Notes: generated by a model not told the origin, from the sequence alone. A stretch of DNA of 37,495 nucleotides from Priapulus caudatus (GCF_000485595.1 NW_014577079.1:637119-674613); one strand, 5' to 3'. Positions 20,301 through 25,190 are shown, numbered from the stretch's first letter. Translations and numbers: made by a program.

Positions 20301-21993
20301 CCGACCTTGCAGCATCTTTGCGGCGGCGGCGTCGAGCGCCTCCCTGACGAGCTCCTCACAGTTGAACGCGCCCGCGCTCTCGTCGACGACGGCCTGCAGC
20401 ACCTCGCGCATCCGGCTCTCCGCCTCCACGAGGCCGTGGTCAAACAGCGCGAGCTGAGTCACCGCCAGGTGGCTCTGCAATGACGGGGCGCGCAGCCGGT
20501 GGCAGCTGAAGCAGCTCGCCTTCAGAATCTAAATGACAGGCGGAGAATCGCGCGGTGAAGGACACGGGAGCGTTTAAAACCACAGCTGCTTGCTAAACAG
20601 TTATGAACATATAGTCACACATTATGTAACCTTGACGATTAGGTGTTTGCGATGGCTCGCAGTTTTGTACTTTTATTAGACAGACACATAGGTTCGCATG
20701 TGTGTGACGATCTTATCATGAACATTCGTTAGAATTTATTTTTTAATGCTATGTTTCTGATACGTAACAATAGGTTCACAATCAAATCAGCTTCAATCAC
20801 AGAAAATACCTGTCATTCCTATTACAATCTCATCGATGTGATTGCGACAATTTAATGATTACCCGTAAACTGTATTATTATTTTAGTTTTTTGTGTGTTT
20901 GTGCGATTGATTGAGAGATCCTAAATGACAAATGATCATAACAAAGTACCTGGAGCAAATTCCTAAAGTAGAACGGATTGAAGACTGGTAATGATAAGTT
21001 AAAATGACCCATGTGACCAGGACAGTGTTGCTGGTTGAGCATGCATGTTGCACACACATCATTCCTATCAGTCGGACCTGGAACGTAAAGCAGAAATATC
21101 TATGATAAATATACCATCACAATCAGATCTATGCTATAGCTACATGTATCTACAATCTACATAATATTAGAACAACCGTATGTATCAACATGTCCATGAT
21201 ATAGGCATAGCCAAAGAGTTAAGAGAGCTATGCTGGGGTTGGGTGCTCAATTCTAAGCACGCAGCAATCACACACCCTAAACGTGTTCTGCTTTCTTTTG
21301 AGCTCAGCATAACGAAAGGTGGAGTCATGTTAACTATCCTTAAAAAAGAGTTCATCGTCATGTGGCCTTTTGTAACATTATAAACCATATTTCGTGGCTT
21401 ATAGAATCAATTATTTTCTCAGAAAACATCTCCAAAAACTGTTTTATGTCGTGTAAGCTGGCGGCCAGCGTAGCAGACATATTATTATAGCCAAGATTTG
21501 TTAGCTAAAGTTTGGGATATTACACAGTTCACTTGAAAGGCCTATGGTAAATCTGGCTTATAAAATGCAGGAACTGTAACAGATAAAATCCTGATAAAAT
21601 CACAGAAAAAGCAAGGGTACGGCCCTATTTATGGTGACTATACACCTGTTAGAATGAATGTTATGATAGTATAGTTATTATGCAGTCAAACCTCTTTTAA
21701 ATAACCTTTTAAATTCAGGATGTGTCAAATGTATCAAAGTGTATAATAAACCACGAAAATAAAATAATATAATTTTTGTCCTTCATGATCGCAAATACAA
21801 CTCAAGTCTAGCTCAGAGGTCTGTAATCACCTAAATGTGGGTCATATAGTCCACCATTAGTAGAATGTCCCAGACTATCAAACGTCTCTGGATTCGTAAT
21901 CTCCTTTACACTCAAAGAGAGAATTTCCGAGGAGGTGTAGGTGCTGAGCAACAGCCGAGCCGGTTGCTTCGTTGGCACATCCAGTACACCCAT
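2088..21993 (-). CDS. POLR1A: RNA polymerase I largest subunit, 32 exons, 3' end missing
   Basis: This is the catalytic subunit of nucleolar RNA polymerase I, which transcribes the 45S-type rRNA precursor. Thirty-two exons on the minus strand join in phase into 1656 codons without a stop; all introns are GT-AG. Seen in the product: clamp zinc ligands C63/C66/C73/H76; a second zinc pair C103/C106 with C209/C212; the active-site motif [10 protein letters not shown] (about 608-617, Asp610/612/614); bridge helix (about 985-1020); trigger loop with [10 protein letters not shown] (1256-1265); an acidic low-complexity segment (about 1415-1490); and the C-terminal segment to the conserved [13 protein letters not shown]. 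The start is ATG 21993-21991: A at -3 and G at +4 give a good context, and an in-frame TAG lies two codons upstream. Against the family, about 95 C-terminal residues are absent, including the usual VDPRHL segment, so the gene runs off the left edge. Pol II and Pol III subunits are excluded by the acidic insert, the absence of a heptad tail, and Pol I-like wording throughout. Confidence 0.97.
2515..2755. repeat. 120-bp tandem duplication in intron 31
   Basis: Two diverged copies, 2515-2634 and 2635-2755, share TTCAAAATTTAGCA, GCAATTTGCCTT and AAATCTTC in the same order. An A-rich run with AAAAAG units follows at 2772-2812. Confidence 0.8.
2857..3018 (-). CDS. POLR1A: POLR1A exon 31 (residues 1566-1619)
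   Basis: [20 protein letters not shown], then [10 protein letters not shown]: 'PLxKIDMTSLxE' and 'LKTEGVNL' are Pol I signatures. GC-rich. Acceptor GCGTAG, donor GCC|GTGAGT. Confidence 0.96.
3099..3286. mobile_element. hAT/Charlie-like non-autonomous element, 188 bp
   Basis: Terminal inverted repeats CAGGGGTTCTTAACC (left) and CAGTGGTTCTTAACC (right, read inward), a wording typical of Charlie-type hAT termini. ACTAGCA occurs beside both ends but is offset, so the 8-bp target duplication is imperfect. It lies in POLR1A intron 30 and has no coding capacity. Confidence 0.75.
3313..3339. repeat. (AT)n microsatellite
   Basis: Pure AT run just right of the hAT-like element in intron 30. Confidence 0.9.
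3407..3487 (-). CDS. POLR1A: POLR1A exon 30 (residues 1539-1565)
   Basis: [20 protein letters not shown] and WCEVTLQ, matching the return of conservation after the acidic insert ('YQYDTEESLWCQVTV'). Acceptor TTTTCAG, donor CAG|GTGTGT. Confidence 0.95.
3694..3830 (-). CDS. POLR1A: POLR1A exon 29 (residues 1493-1538)
   Basis: Continues the acidic region ([20 protein letters not shown]), then a lysine-rich stretch [16 protein letters not shown] and MDAAI. The donor ATA|GTAAAT was chosen among three nearby GTAAA sites because it alone joins exon 30 in phase 0. Confidence 0.88.
3831..4272. other. POLR1A intron 28
   Basis: AT-rich intron. AAAGCCATATAAA occurs twice (4012 and 4122 region). No other structure seen. 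Confidence 0.6.
4273..4565 (-). CDS. POLR1A: POLR1A exon 28 (residues 1395-1492), acidic Pol I insert
   Basis: After [16 protein letters not shown] the exon turns into a long Glu/Asp/Gly-rich segment (runs such as [25 protein letters not shown]). An acidic insert at this site in the jaw is a hallmark of Pol I large subunits. Longest exon at 293 bp, with a GC-rich first half. Acceptor CTGTAG, donor GAAG|GTATTA. Confidence 0.93.
4566..5061. other. POLR1A intron 27
   Basis: Contains CATCATCATC triplet runs near 4883-4910 and loosely repeated ATCAGAA/CATGTA blocks. No gene or clear mobile element seen. Confidence 0.5.
5062..5235 (-). CDS. POLR1A: POLR1A exon 27 (residues 1337-1394)
   Basis: [18 protein letters not shown], then [18 protein letters not shown] and a lysine-rich end, matching 'KFxVYxLRFxFLPxxYY...LRPEDILRFMETRFFK'. 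ATG-initiated ORFs in the other minus-strand frames here are shadows. Acceptor TTTCAG, donor CA|GTGAGT. Confidence 0.95.
5432..5484 (-). CDS. POLR1A: POLR1A exon 26 (residues 1320-1336), 53-bp microexon
   Basis: A 53-bp exon encoding [17 protein letters not shown], found from the gap between exons 25 and 27. Acceptor TTTTTACAG, donor TG|GTGAGA; it restores phase exactly and corresponds to the family's 'GEVLQKIDVQESF' stretch. Confidence 0.85.
5701..5801. repeat. AT-rich (TATATA) tract directly after exon 25 donor
   Basis: Almost pure A/T of irregular TATATAAATA type begins within a base or two of the exon 25 donor site. The rest of intron 25, to 5485, is unremarkable. Confidence 0.8.
5802..6023 (-). 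CDS. POLR1A: POLR1A exon 25 (residues 1246-1319), trigger loop
   Basis: [20 protein letters not shown] then [13 protein letters not shown]. This is the trigger loop; His1260 is the residue that faces the incoming nucleotide. Acceptor CCGCAG, donor ACG|GTATTA. Confidence 0.99.
6024..6659. other. POLR1A intron 24
   Basis: Unique-looking AT-rich sequence of 636 bp; I see no exon, repeat array or transposon ends. Confidence 0.5.
6660..6918 (-). CDS. POLR1A: POLR1A exon 24 (residues 1159-1245)
   Basis: Starts [16 protein letters not shown] (family KYQKKxxxCPDPxxS), passes a Pol I-specific foot/jaw linker, and ends [13 protein letters not shown], which precedes [11 protein letters not shown] in exon 25. 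Largest core exon at 259 bp. Acceptor TTGCAG, donor CAG|GTATAG. Confidence 0.97.
6985..7050. repeat. (CGCA)n / (CA)n compound microsatellite
   Basis: About eight CGCA units running into about 12 CA units, in the short intron between exons 24 and 23. The Arg/His/Thr-rich ORFs on both strands here are artefacts of it. Confidence 0.95.
7149..7336 (-). CDS. POLR1A: POLR1A exon 23 (residues 1097-1158)
   Basis: Basic start ([20 protein letters not shown]), then [14 protein letters not shown], matching the Pol I segment 'MWYELDEESRRKYxK'. The donor GTAAGT lies directly after AGG-AA; exon 24 supplies G to complete Lys. Confidence 0.93.
7598..7762 (-). CDS. POLR1A: POLR1A exon 22 (residues 1042-1096)
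   Basis: [20 protein letters not shown], the standard continuation '[17 protein letters not shown]', then a variable jaw-side region. Donor AGC|GTACGG is a weaker site than the others, chosen because it preserves phase to exon 23. Confidence 0.95.
8200..8328 (-). CDS. POLR1A: POLR1A exon 21 (residues 999-1041), bridge helix end
   Basis: [20 protein letters not shown], the invariant second half of the bridge helix, then [10 protein letters not shown]. Acceptor TTCAG, donor CAG|GTAGTT. Confidence 0.98.
8440..8997. repeat. C-rich minisatellite in intron 20
   Basis: Irregular tandem units built on ACACACCTGACCCTCCCCCA and CCATCCACACCTCCTACCA, roughly 40-60 bp each. On the minus (gene) strand it is G/T-rich. 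Long Pro/His/Thr and Gly/Trp/Val ORFs across it are compositional. Similar sequence resumes at 9086-9190, up to the exon 20 donor. Confidence 0.9.
8998..9076 (-). pseudogene. Decayed duplicate of the 3' end of POLR1A exon 20
   Basis: On the minus strand it reads [14 protein letters not shown] and then loses frame, beside the intact [18 protein letters not shown] in exon 20 (9199-9275). Nucleotide identity is about 80% by eye over ~78 bp and includes the splice-donor junction (GAG|GTGTGT versus GAG|GTGCGT). Extra bases after the QEF codons frameshift it, so it cannot replace the real exon. It lies inside the C-rich minisatellite, which suggests unequal exchange or replication slippage duplicated the exon/donor edge. 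Confidence 0.85.
9198..9398 (-). CDS. POLR1A: POLR1A exon 20 (residues 932-998), bridge helix start
   Basis: [20 protein letters not shown], then [19 protein letters not shown], the start of the bridge helix. GC-rich. Its 3' end with donor (GAG|GTGCGT) has a decayed duplicate about 200 bp downstream in the same intron, at about 8998-9076. Confidence 0.98.
9505..9795. repeat. Diverged ~22-bp tandem repeat in intron 19
   Basis: About a dozen degenerate copies of a unit near ATACAAGCACATACCTGTAG (for example at 9514, 9537, 9575, 9597, 9738). Spacing drifts and the middle copies are poorly kept. Confidence 0.75.
9861..10061 (-). CDS. POLR1A: POLR1A exon 19 (residues 865-931)
   Basis: [20 protein letters not shown] and [13 protein letters not shown], the lid-side block with the invariant SGAKGS motif that leads into the bridge helix domain. 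Acceptor AATAG, donor ATG|GTACAT. Confidence 0.97.
10285..10484. mobile_element. Tigger/pogo-like MITE, 200 bp
   Basis: Terminal inverted repeats CAGTTAAACCTCGATTATCC (left) and CAGTCAAACCTCGGTTATCC (right, read inward), each flanked by TA as expected of Tc1/mariner-Tigger insertion. The interior has GATCGTATTACCGT direct repeats and no coding capacity. It sits in POLR1A intron 18. Confidence 0.85.
10533..10745 (-). CDS. POLR1A: POLR1A exon 18 (residues 794-864)
   Basis: [20 protein letters not shown] and [15 protein letters not shown], the '[25 protein letters not shown]' helix block. One residue shorter than vertebrates at LQL-RGF. Acceptor TTGCAG, donor GAG|GTGCTG. Confidence 0.97.
10800..10982. 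repeat. ~37-bp minisatellite, 5 copies, palindromic core
   Basis: TTAGCC recurs at 10807, 10843, 10880, 10918 and 10955. Each unit contains CCACAAACAGTTTGTGG, a perfect 8+1+8 palindrome in the better copies, so each unit can form a small hairpin. In POLR1A intron 17. Confidence 0.92.
10983..11709. other. POLR1A intron 17, middle part
   Basis: AT-rich, unique-looking sequence between the minisatellite and the hAT element. Short ORFs only, none recognisable. Confidence 0.5.
11718..12135 (-). mobile_element. Non-autonomous hAT element, copy 1, 418 bp
   Basis: Flanked by a perfect 8-bp direct duplication GTATTAAA (11710-11717 and 12136-12143). Termini are TAGTGATGTTACGATCATCG (left) and TAGTGTTGTCAATCGGTTGT (right, read inward), sharing TAGTG-TGT. 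The 8-bp duplication and this terminus type point to the hAT superfamily. A second copy of identical length lies inverted at 22077-22494. The interior has CGATCATCG subterminal motifs and no transposase. Located in POLR1A intron 17. Confidence 0.93.
12259..12417 (-). CDS. POLR1A: POLR1A exon 17 (residues 741-793)
   Basis: [24 protein letters not shown] and YGLVHCCYE match the Pol I funnel block '[36 protein letters not shown]'. Acceptor TTTCAAG, donor GAG|GTGAGA. Confidence 0.97.
12676..12771 (-). CDS. POLR1A: POLR1A exon 16 (residues 709-740)
   Basis: [11 protein letters not shown] then [12 protein letters not shown], equal to the family's VVSTLLINIIP...LSGKAKI segment. It has no long ATG ORF and was found from the gap between flanking exons; phase 0 at both ends. 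Confidence 0.93.
13057..13165 (-). CDS. POLR1A: POLR1A exon 15 (residues 672-708)
   Basis: [17 protein letters not shown] matches the funnel segment 'LLxPSILKPxPLWTGKQ'. Acceptor is a T-run ending TTTCAG; donor CAG|GTACTG. Confidence 0.96.
13442..13556 (-). CDS. POLR1A: POLR1A exon 14 (residues 634-671)
   Basis: [20 protein letters not shown], the conserved pore/funnel entrance block, then [10 protein letters not shown]. Acceptor GACAG, donor AATAG|GTAAGC. Confidence 0.97.
13557..14119. other. POLR1A intron 13
   Basis: Very AT-rich (TTATAATAATTATTATATAG type near 13660-13690). No gene or element seen; a likely polypyrimidine acceptor lies at its left end. Confidence 0.5.
14120..14258 (-). 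CDS. POLR1A: POLR1A exon 13 (residues 588-633), catalytic [10 protein letters not shown]
   Basis: Carries the absolutely conserved [10 protein letters not shown]; Asp610, Asp612 and Asp614 hold the catalytic magnesium. Flanked by LHYANCKAY and [13 protein letters not shown]. This exon alone proves a multisubunit RNA polymerase largest subunit. Acceptor GTAG, donor CTTG|GTATTT. Confidence 0.99.
14338..14414. repeat. (TA)n microsatellite, foldback insertion site
   Basis: TATATA runs with CATATA interruptions. The run resumes at 14917-14931 on the other side of the foldback element, as if that element had inserted into the TA tract. Confidence 0.9.
14415..14916. mobile_element. Foldback (long inverted repeat) element, 502 bp
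   Basis: Arms 14415-14576 and 14755-14916 are both 162 bp, reverse complementary with about four mismatches by eye; the 178-bp loop (14577-14754) is unrelated. Outer ends read TCAAGAGTAGATAATAGGGA and TCAGGAGTAGATAATAGGGA. It is embedded in (TA)n on both sides, so the target duplication cannot be read; TA or a longer TATATA duplication are both possible. Mirror ORFs on the two strands come from the arms. No transposase. Superfamily not determined; Mutator-like and Tc1/mariner-like foldbacks are candidates. In POLR1A intron 12. Confidence 0.9.
15024..15107 (-). CDS. POLR1A: POLR1A exon 12 (residues 560-587)
   Basis: [20 protein letters not shown], the invariant 'GDxxLxNRQPTLHxxSIMAH' motif beside the catalytic site. 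Shortest exon of the core at 28 codons. Acceptor AACAG, donor AAG|GTATAA. Confidence 0.98.
15356..15488 (-). CDS. POLR1A: POLR1A exon 11 (residues 515-559)
   Basis: [20 protein letters not shown], then [12 protein letters not shown], matching the Pol I segment before the active site. Acceptor TTTCAG, donor CAG|GTACAT. Confidence 0.94.
15489..16100. other. POLR1A intron 10
   Basis: 612 bp without a recognisable exon, array or transposon end. Confidence 0.5.
16101..16321 (-). CDS. POLR1A: POLR1A exon 10 (residues 442-514)
   Basis: [20 protein letters not shown] and ARSVISPD-type sequence, the near-universal '[26 protein letters not shown]' block that lines the DNA and fork-loop region, then [11 protein letters not shown]. 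Acceptor TTGCAG, donor GTGAGT. Confidence 0.97.
16453..16617. mobile_element. hAT-like MITE, 165 bp
   Basis: Termini CAGTGCTTCTTACACT (left) and CAGTGCTTCTTAAACT (right, read inward). Flanking 8-mers ATCTACAG and ATCTAGTA match in five positions, a decayed 8-bp target duplication. The interior repeats AATTTCATTCA several times. In POLR1A intron 9. Confidence 0.78.
16891..17037 (-). CDS. POLR1A: POLR1A exon 9 (residues 393-441)
   Basis: Contains [20 protein letters not shown], equal to the family's LYNIWIRLQSHVNIVFDSE, ending GVKQ just before the active-site approach. Acceptor CTTGCAG, donor CAG|GTGCAA. Confidence 0.95.
17257..17391 (-). CDS. POLR1A: POLR1A exon 8 (residues 348-392)
   Basis: [20 protein letters not shown] followed by a helix, matching the segment after PPSRxRPV in the family. 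Acceptor TTTCAG, donor ATT|GTGAGT. Confidence 0.94.
17735..17795. repeat. AT-rich hairpin in intron 7
   Basis: TATCAGGAGTGTATAATA pairs with TATTATACACTTCTGATA about 20 bp later, and a third TATTATACACCTCCGATA copy lies between. It could form a stable stem. Followed by TATAATATAA repeats to about 17830. Confidence 0.75.
17878..18052 (-). CDS. POLR1A: POLR1A exon 7 (residues 289-347)
   Basis: [17 protein letters not shown], then [20 protein letters not shown], the clamp core/switch region shared by all Pol I large subunits (NPSVFFLDFLVVPPSRYRP in vertebrates). Acceptor CCTAG, donor CCA|GTACGT. Confidence 0.96.
18364..18460. mobile_element. Small TA-flanked MITE, 97 bp
   Basis: CGGTCAAACCTGTGTTA at the left and CAGTCAACACTGT (read inward) at the right, each preceded by TA. 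This resembles a short Tc1/mariner-type derivative. In POLR1A intron 6. Confidence 0.6.
18495..18605 (-). CDS. POLR1A: POLR1A exon 6 (residues 252-288)
   Basis: Polar, charged linker ([20 protein letters not shown]) before the conserved YLTP segment. The donor is read as CAATC|GTATGG; together with exon 7 this gives the expected Ser-Tyr-Leu-Thr-Pro junction and keeps phase. The linker varies within the family, so support is mostly structural. Confidence 0.85.
18606..19101. other. POLR1A intron 5
   Basis: AT-rich, with a (TTAA)n-type run TTAATTAATTAATTAATTAA near 19017-19042. The 76-codon plus-strand ORF starting at 18533 overlaps coding exon 6 in antisense and is not supported. Confidence 0.5.
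19102..19232 (-). CDS. POLR1A: POLR1A exon 5 (residues 209-251), second zinc site
   Basis: Starts CPHC (C209, C212), the partner of C103/C106, followed by [14 protein letters not shown], which aligns with the 'KCPHCxxxRxxVRxEYNSKL' region of Pol I large subunits. Acceptor TAG, donor AAAAG|GTATAC. Confidence 0.93.
19560..19669 (-). CDS. POLR1A: POLR1A exon 4 (residues 172-208)
   Basis: Lysine-rich helical segment ([19 protein letters not shown]) just ahead of the CPHC zinc motif. The preceding exon supplies G of the first GAG codon. Acceptor TAG, donor AAAAAAG|GTAAAT. It is conserved weakly, as expected for this linker; support is mainly phase and splice sites. Confidence 0.88.
19670..20305. 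other. POLR1A intron 3
   Basis: 636 bp with no recognised feature; short ORFs only. Confidence 0.5.
20306..20528 (-). CDS. POLR1A: POLR1A exon 3 (residues 98-171)
   Basis: Begins [13 protein letters not shown]103 and C106 form half of the second clamp zinc site, completed by exon 5. The rest ([15 protein letters not shown], then an alanine- and glutamate-rich helix) is the variable clamp-head region. GC-rich compared with its introns. Acceptor TAG, donor CAAG|GTCGGT. Confidence 0.92.
20529..20949. other. POLR1A intron 2
   Basis: Unique AT-rich sequence, nothing identified. Confidence 0.5.
20950..21077 (-). CDS. POLR1A: POLR1A exon 2 (residues 55-97), first clamp zinc site
   Basis: Encodes CATC followed by CPGHMGH, the CxxC-x6-CxxH zinc site of the clamp core (C63, C66, C73, H76), then [10 protein letters not shown] as in other large subunits. 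Acceptor CAG, donor GTACTT. It carries no long ATG-initiated ORF and was found from the conserved motif and splice sites. Confidence 0.95.
21078..21830. other. POLR1A intron 1
   Basis: 753 bp. At 21684 a lone CAGTCAAACCTC, as in the Tigger-like termini at 10285-10484, may mark a one-ended element remnant; no partner end was found. Otherwise unremarkable. Confidence 0.5.
21831..21993 (-). CDS. POLR1A: POLR1A exon 1 (residues 1-54), start codon
   Basis: Holds the initiating ATG and the N-terminal clamp-core segment with the family motif [17 protein letters not shown]. It ends one base into a codon, with donor GTGATT. The upstream sequence GA-TAG-ACA-ACG-ATG-G gives an in-frame stop and a favourable start context, which fixes the start. 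Confidence 0.93.
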
Positions 21994-22076
21994 CGTTGTC
22001 TATCCCGCGTACAATGAAACTGAAATAAGTAAATCAATCACGCACATTGAGGGTAACCACCAGAATGTGTTAAAAC
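21994..22076 (-). promoter_or_regulatory. POLR1A 5' leader / proximal promoter (inferred)
   Basis: Only 83 bp separate the start codon from the hAT copy. There is no TATA-like box in this interval. The in-frame TAG at 22002-22000 closes any upstream extension. Transcription should therefore begin either here or within or beyond the hAT element. Confidence 0.45.
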
Positions 22077-22494
22077 TAGTGTTGTCAATCGGTTGTAATT
22101 TCGTAATTGATCATCGGTTGGACCCAAGTAATCGATGATCGGTTACAATCGGTTACTCGGGGTGTTGAATGCCTGCGTGTGCGTACGTCGTGTGCATGTA
22201 CGTGTGTGCATGTAATGCTCTTGTTAGTCTGTTACGTTTGTTATTGGGCACTGTTTACTACTTTTCGTGTATAATACATGTATGATTAATAAAAGATAAC
22301 TTGTATAGTAGCGATGAATATCTCTGATTCTCATCACTTTTTCCAAGTTTCTTGTTCAAGTTTAAAAAAAAAAAATATATATTTTTTTTTTTTTGATGAA
22401 ATCGATTATGATTTTGATAAACAAGCGCTTGGTCGACGCCACGTTCAACGCGATATCGAGTAACTAATCGAACTGACCTCGTTGACATGCACCA
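22077..22494 (+). mobile_element. Non-autonomous hAT element, copy 2, 418 bp
   Basis: Flanked by a perfect 8-bp duplication GTTAAAAC (22069-22076 and 22495-22502). It is the same length as copy 1 (11718-12135) but inverted, and closely similar over about the first 350 bp, including the TAGTGTTGTCAATCGGTTGT terminus. The far terminus has decayed (ends GACATGCACCA). It lies immediately upstream of POLR1A. Confidence 0.92.
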
Positions 22495-22502
22495 GTTAAA
22501 AC

Positions 22503-23150
22503 CATTCAAAAAGACAAGTTTGAGGAAATAAATACGAATAAATATGTGGCATGCAGATGATTTAATTATGCTAAGAATCAACAATGGCCACCCCATTGCT
22601 GTGAAGCTCCCTGTGGGGGGGAAAAAGGGGGGGTGAGGTTAGGGAGTTGCCTGAACTTGGTAGCTAGTTTGGTAAACATGACTAAAGATGAGCAGCTCCT
22701 GAAGGCGCTCGCACCATAGGCTAGTATGAAAATGTCAGTACGGACAGCAATGCAATGGCCTTATGGAGCATAGAAAGCAAACTGGTATATAGGCGAGCAA
22801 CACATTCAGAAACATGGTGTGAACAAGTGTTTAGCCCCCCCCCCCAGTTGGTGGCGACCGCGCGGGATGAGTAGACTTTGCTGCCTTTAATATAAGCTCC
22901 CTAAGTATCTAGTATAAACGTAAATAAGACTACAGTATTTTGATAAACTTATACAGTAGCCACGTAGCTACTTATCTAGATGCAAGAGAGTGCTAGCATG
23001 ACTATGAACCTGTCTATGCTTGTTGTTTGCCTGTTGACTAGCTTGTCAGATTAGAATATGAATTTAACAAGTGCCGGCGGAGGCGACAGCGCTCACAATC
23101 TAACGCTACTGCGGTGACTCTGATGGTGAGTCGTGATTCTAGTAAACCTT
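22503..23150. other. Intergenic, no gene seen
   Basis: Contains G-runs near 22613-22632 and a C13 run near 22834-22847 beside GTTGGTGGCGACCGCGCGGG. No coding evidence. Confidence 0.5.
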
Positions 23151-23179
23151 GTTAGTCCGCAAAATGGTGTTACACAATT

Positions 23180-24330
23180 ACACCCGAAACAGTGAATGCA
23201 CAGGGATGTAATCAGAACCTTCTCAAGGAATGATCTTGTTGGGATCAGTTTATGAAGCATGCCAACGAGATGGCGCGTACGTTTTATGGTGTCCTCATCC
23301 AGATTAAAAGATGAAGCACCCATCATACGTATAGCACAACTATTTGCAATACAGAATAGGAAGAACTCAATCCAATTGACCTACTGGCAAGCCTAACAGG
23401 CTGCATAGAAGAGCTGCCAACCTGTAACAGATTTAACGAACAGGCAAGAAACTACACCAGTATCCGACCAAACACATGCACTGGCAGTACCACTGGCAGT
23501 GGCATACTTACATGTAGCATACTGACGCAGTACAGAATTCCATAGAAATTATATCTGAGTGTAAGGAGCATAAACCTACTTATAACCAAAATTAGGCTTT
23601 TGAAAATTCTCACTGTGACATGTAACCGTCATACCATCCAGGCATGTATAAGATCACTACTAGCACCCCGGTACCAGGCAGTCATTCTCTAAGCAGACGA
23701 TCAAACAAACTCCATGTTACCTCCTCTTGAGGGGTCAAAAGCGTTATCTGACACTTACTCTTTGGCATGTCAGCAGAAGTAGATTTCCATGGTCCTTTCA
23801 ATAATGCCATAAAAAATGCAGTCCCCGCTGAAACCAAAAAAGTTTTTCAAATCGGCTCCGTCAGACGCATGTCCTCAAAATTTCTAAAATTCCGCCCTGT
23901 GCCCATTTGACCTTTGACTGTACCTCCAATTCAGCACAGTGAATGGCTTTCTCCTACCATGGAATGCTATACACCAAACTAATCAGCGAGCCTATAGGTC
24001 GACGCCGTTAGATTTGTGCGCAAATTCTGCATTCTCCCTAATACCCTTAAGTTAAGGAGTGACAGTTCCCCTTCTTTCACCTCTTGACCTTTGACGCTTG
24101 AGCAGTCCGACACATGTCGAACGATCCCAAAACTCCTTTTCGGATTACCCTCCCACATCCCGAAATACGGACGCTACGTCGAGCTGCGGCGTCTATTAAG
24201 ATTTGTGCCGCAAACTATCGGTAGGAAACGCTACGGACCGGACGGAGCCTCGCAGACAGGACGGACGATCATGCGATTCTACAAGCTGCATCTGACTCTG
24301 TCAGATGAGCTAATAATAATATGGTAGGGG
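23180..24330 (+). repeat. Unidentified dispersed repeat, copy A (~1.1 kb)
   Basis: Matches the reverse complement of about 31840-32760 in many collinear blocks: CACTGTGACATGTA, CATGTCCTCAAAA, GGCATGTATA, and a shared end ATTCTACAAGCTGCATCTG. Indels are common, so neither copy keeps one reading frame, though short peptide matches (FYKLHL) persist. No terminal inverted repeats or family signature recognised. Boundaries approximate. Confidence 0.8.
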
Positions 24331-24523
24331 AAAACACATGTGATATAGTCCTTCCTTCAGCACTTTTTCAGTTTTTGCAATGGGAATGAAAGTGATTTAG
24401 AATTTTAACTATATACAAAAGAGAAAAGATCTGGAAGACGAAGGTTGACACTTTACTCTCAGTATGTATTAAGTTACATAAGTAGGCGTTTGGCGGAATT
24501 AATTGGACCTAACTGAAGCTCAT

Positions 24524-24772
24524 AGGGTCTATGTCCCCCAGGGTATGCCGTACGGTCCGGTATACCGCAACGTACCCTGGTCACTATTTGTTATGGTTAG
24601 GGTTAGGATTAGGGTTAGGGTTAGGGTTCGGGTTCGGGTTAGGGAGTATAGGCGTAGGCGACTCCCTAGACTCGTTAGTGGAATAGGTGAGGTACGGTCC
24701 GGCATATTAGATACGGTATACCGGACCGTACCCAGGGTACGTTCCGGCAGTACCCCAGGGGACATAGACCCT
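24524..24772. mobile_element. Inverted-repeat element with telomere-like core, 249 bp
   Basis: Termini AGGGTCTATGTCCCCCAGGG (left) and AGGGTCTATGTCCCCTGGGG (right, read inward). Further inside, both arms contain TACGGTCCGGTATACCG. The core (24597-24644) is eight TTAGGG-type units (five exact apart from two TTCGGG and one TTAGGA). CTCA flanks both ends and may be part of a short target duplication. No coding capacity. Confidence 0.8.
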
Positions 24773-24864
24773 CTCAGCCTAACTGAGTGGTGGTACAAAT
24801 GGCAAAATCCAAATAATATGCAATTCACCAATTGCGTGTTGAATTGATGGCATGAATTGATGTA

Positions 24865-25190
24865 GCTCCAAGAAACGGTATTGCTAGGGTTAGAATACCC
24901 TAGAGACAATGTACCCTGTATAGACAATCCGTCGCACAGCCTGGTCGGGCTAGAATTGATGATGATGGCATGATGATGATGGCATGAATTGATGATGGCA
25001 TGAATTGATGATGATGTCATTGGCATTTCAAATGTAATGTCTCACAGCCAAAAACACAAGACAACCTCGAATACACGTAATTACTAGATATAATTAAATA
25101 TTAGGCTGGGCCTCCACTAACCCGACCAGGCTGTGTGACTAACGTCAATACACCGGGTATTCTAACCCTAGCAATACCGTTTCCTGGAGC
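24865..25190. repeat. Inverted repeat with ~75-90-bp arms
   Basis: Left arm 24865-24953 and right arm 25117-25190 share AAACGGTATTGCTAGGGTTA and AGCCTGGTCGGG in opposite orientation, with a larger deletion in the right arm. The centre holds GATGATGGCATGAATT tandem repeats. Probably a mobile-element derivative. Confidence 0.8.
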
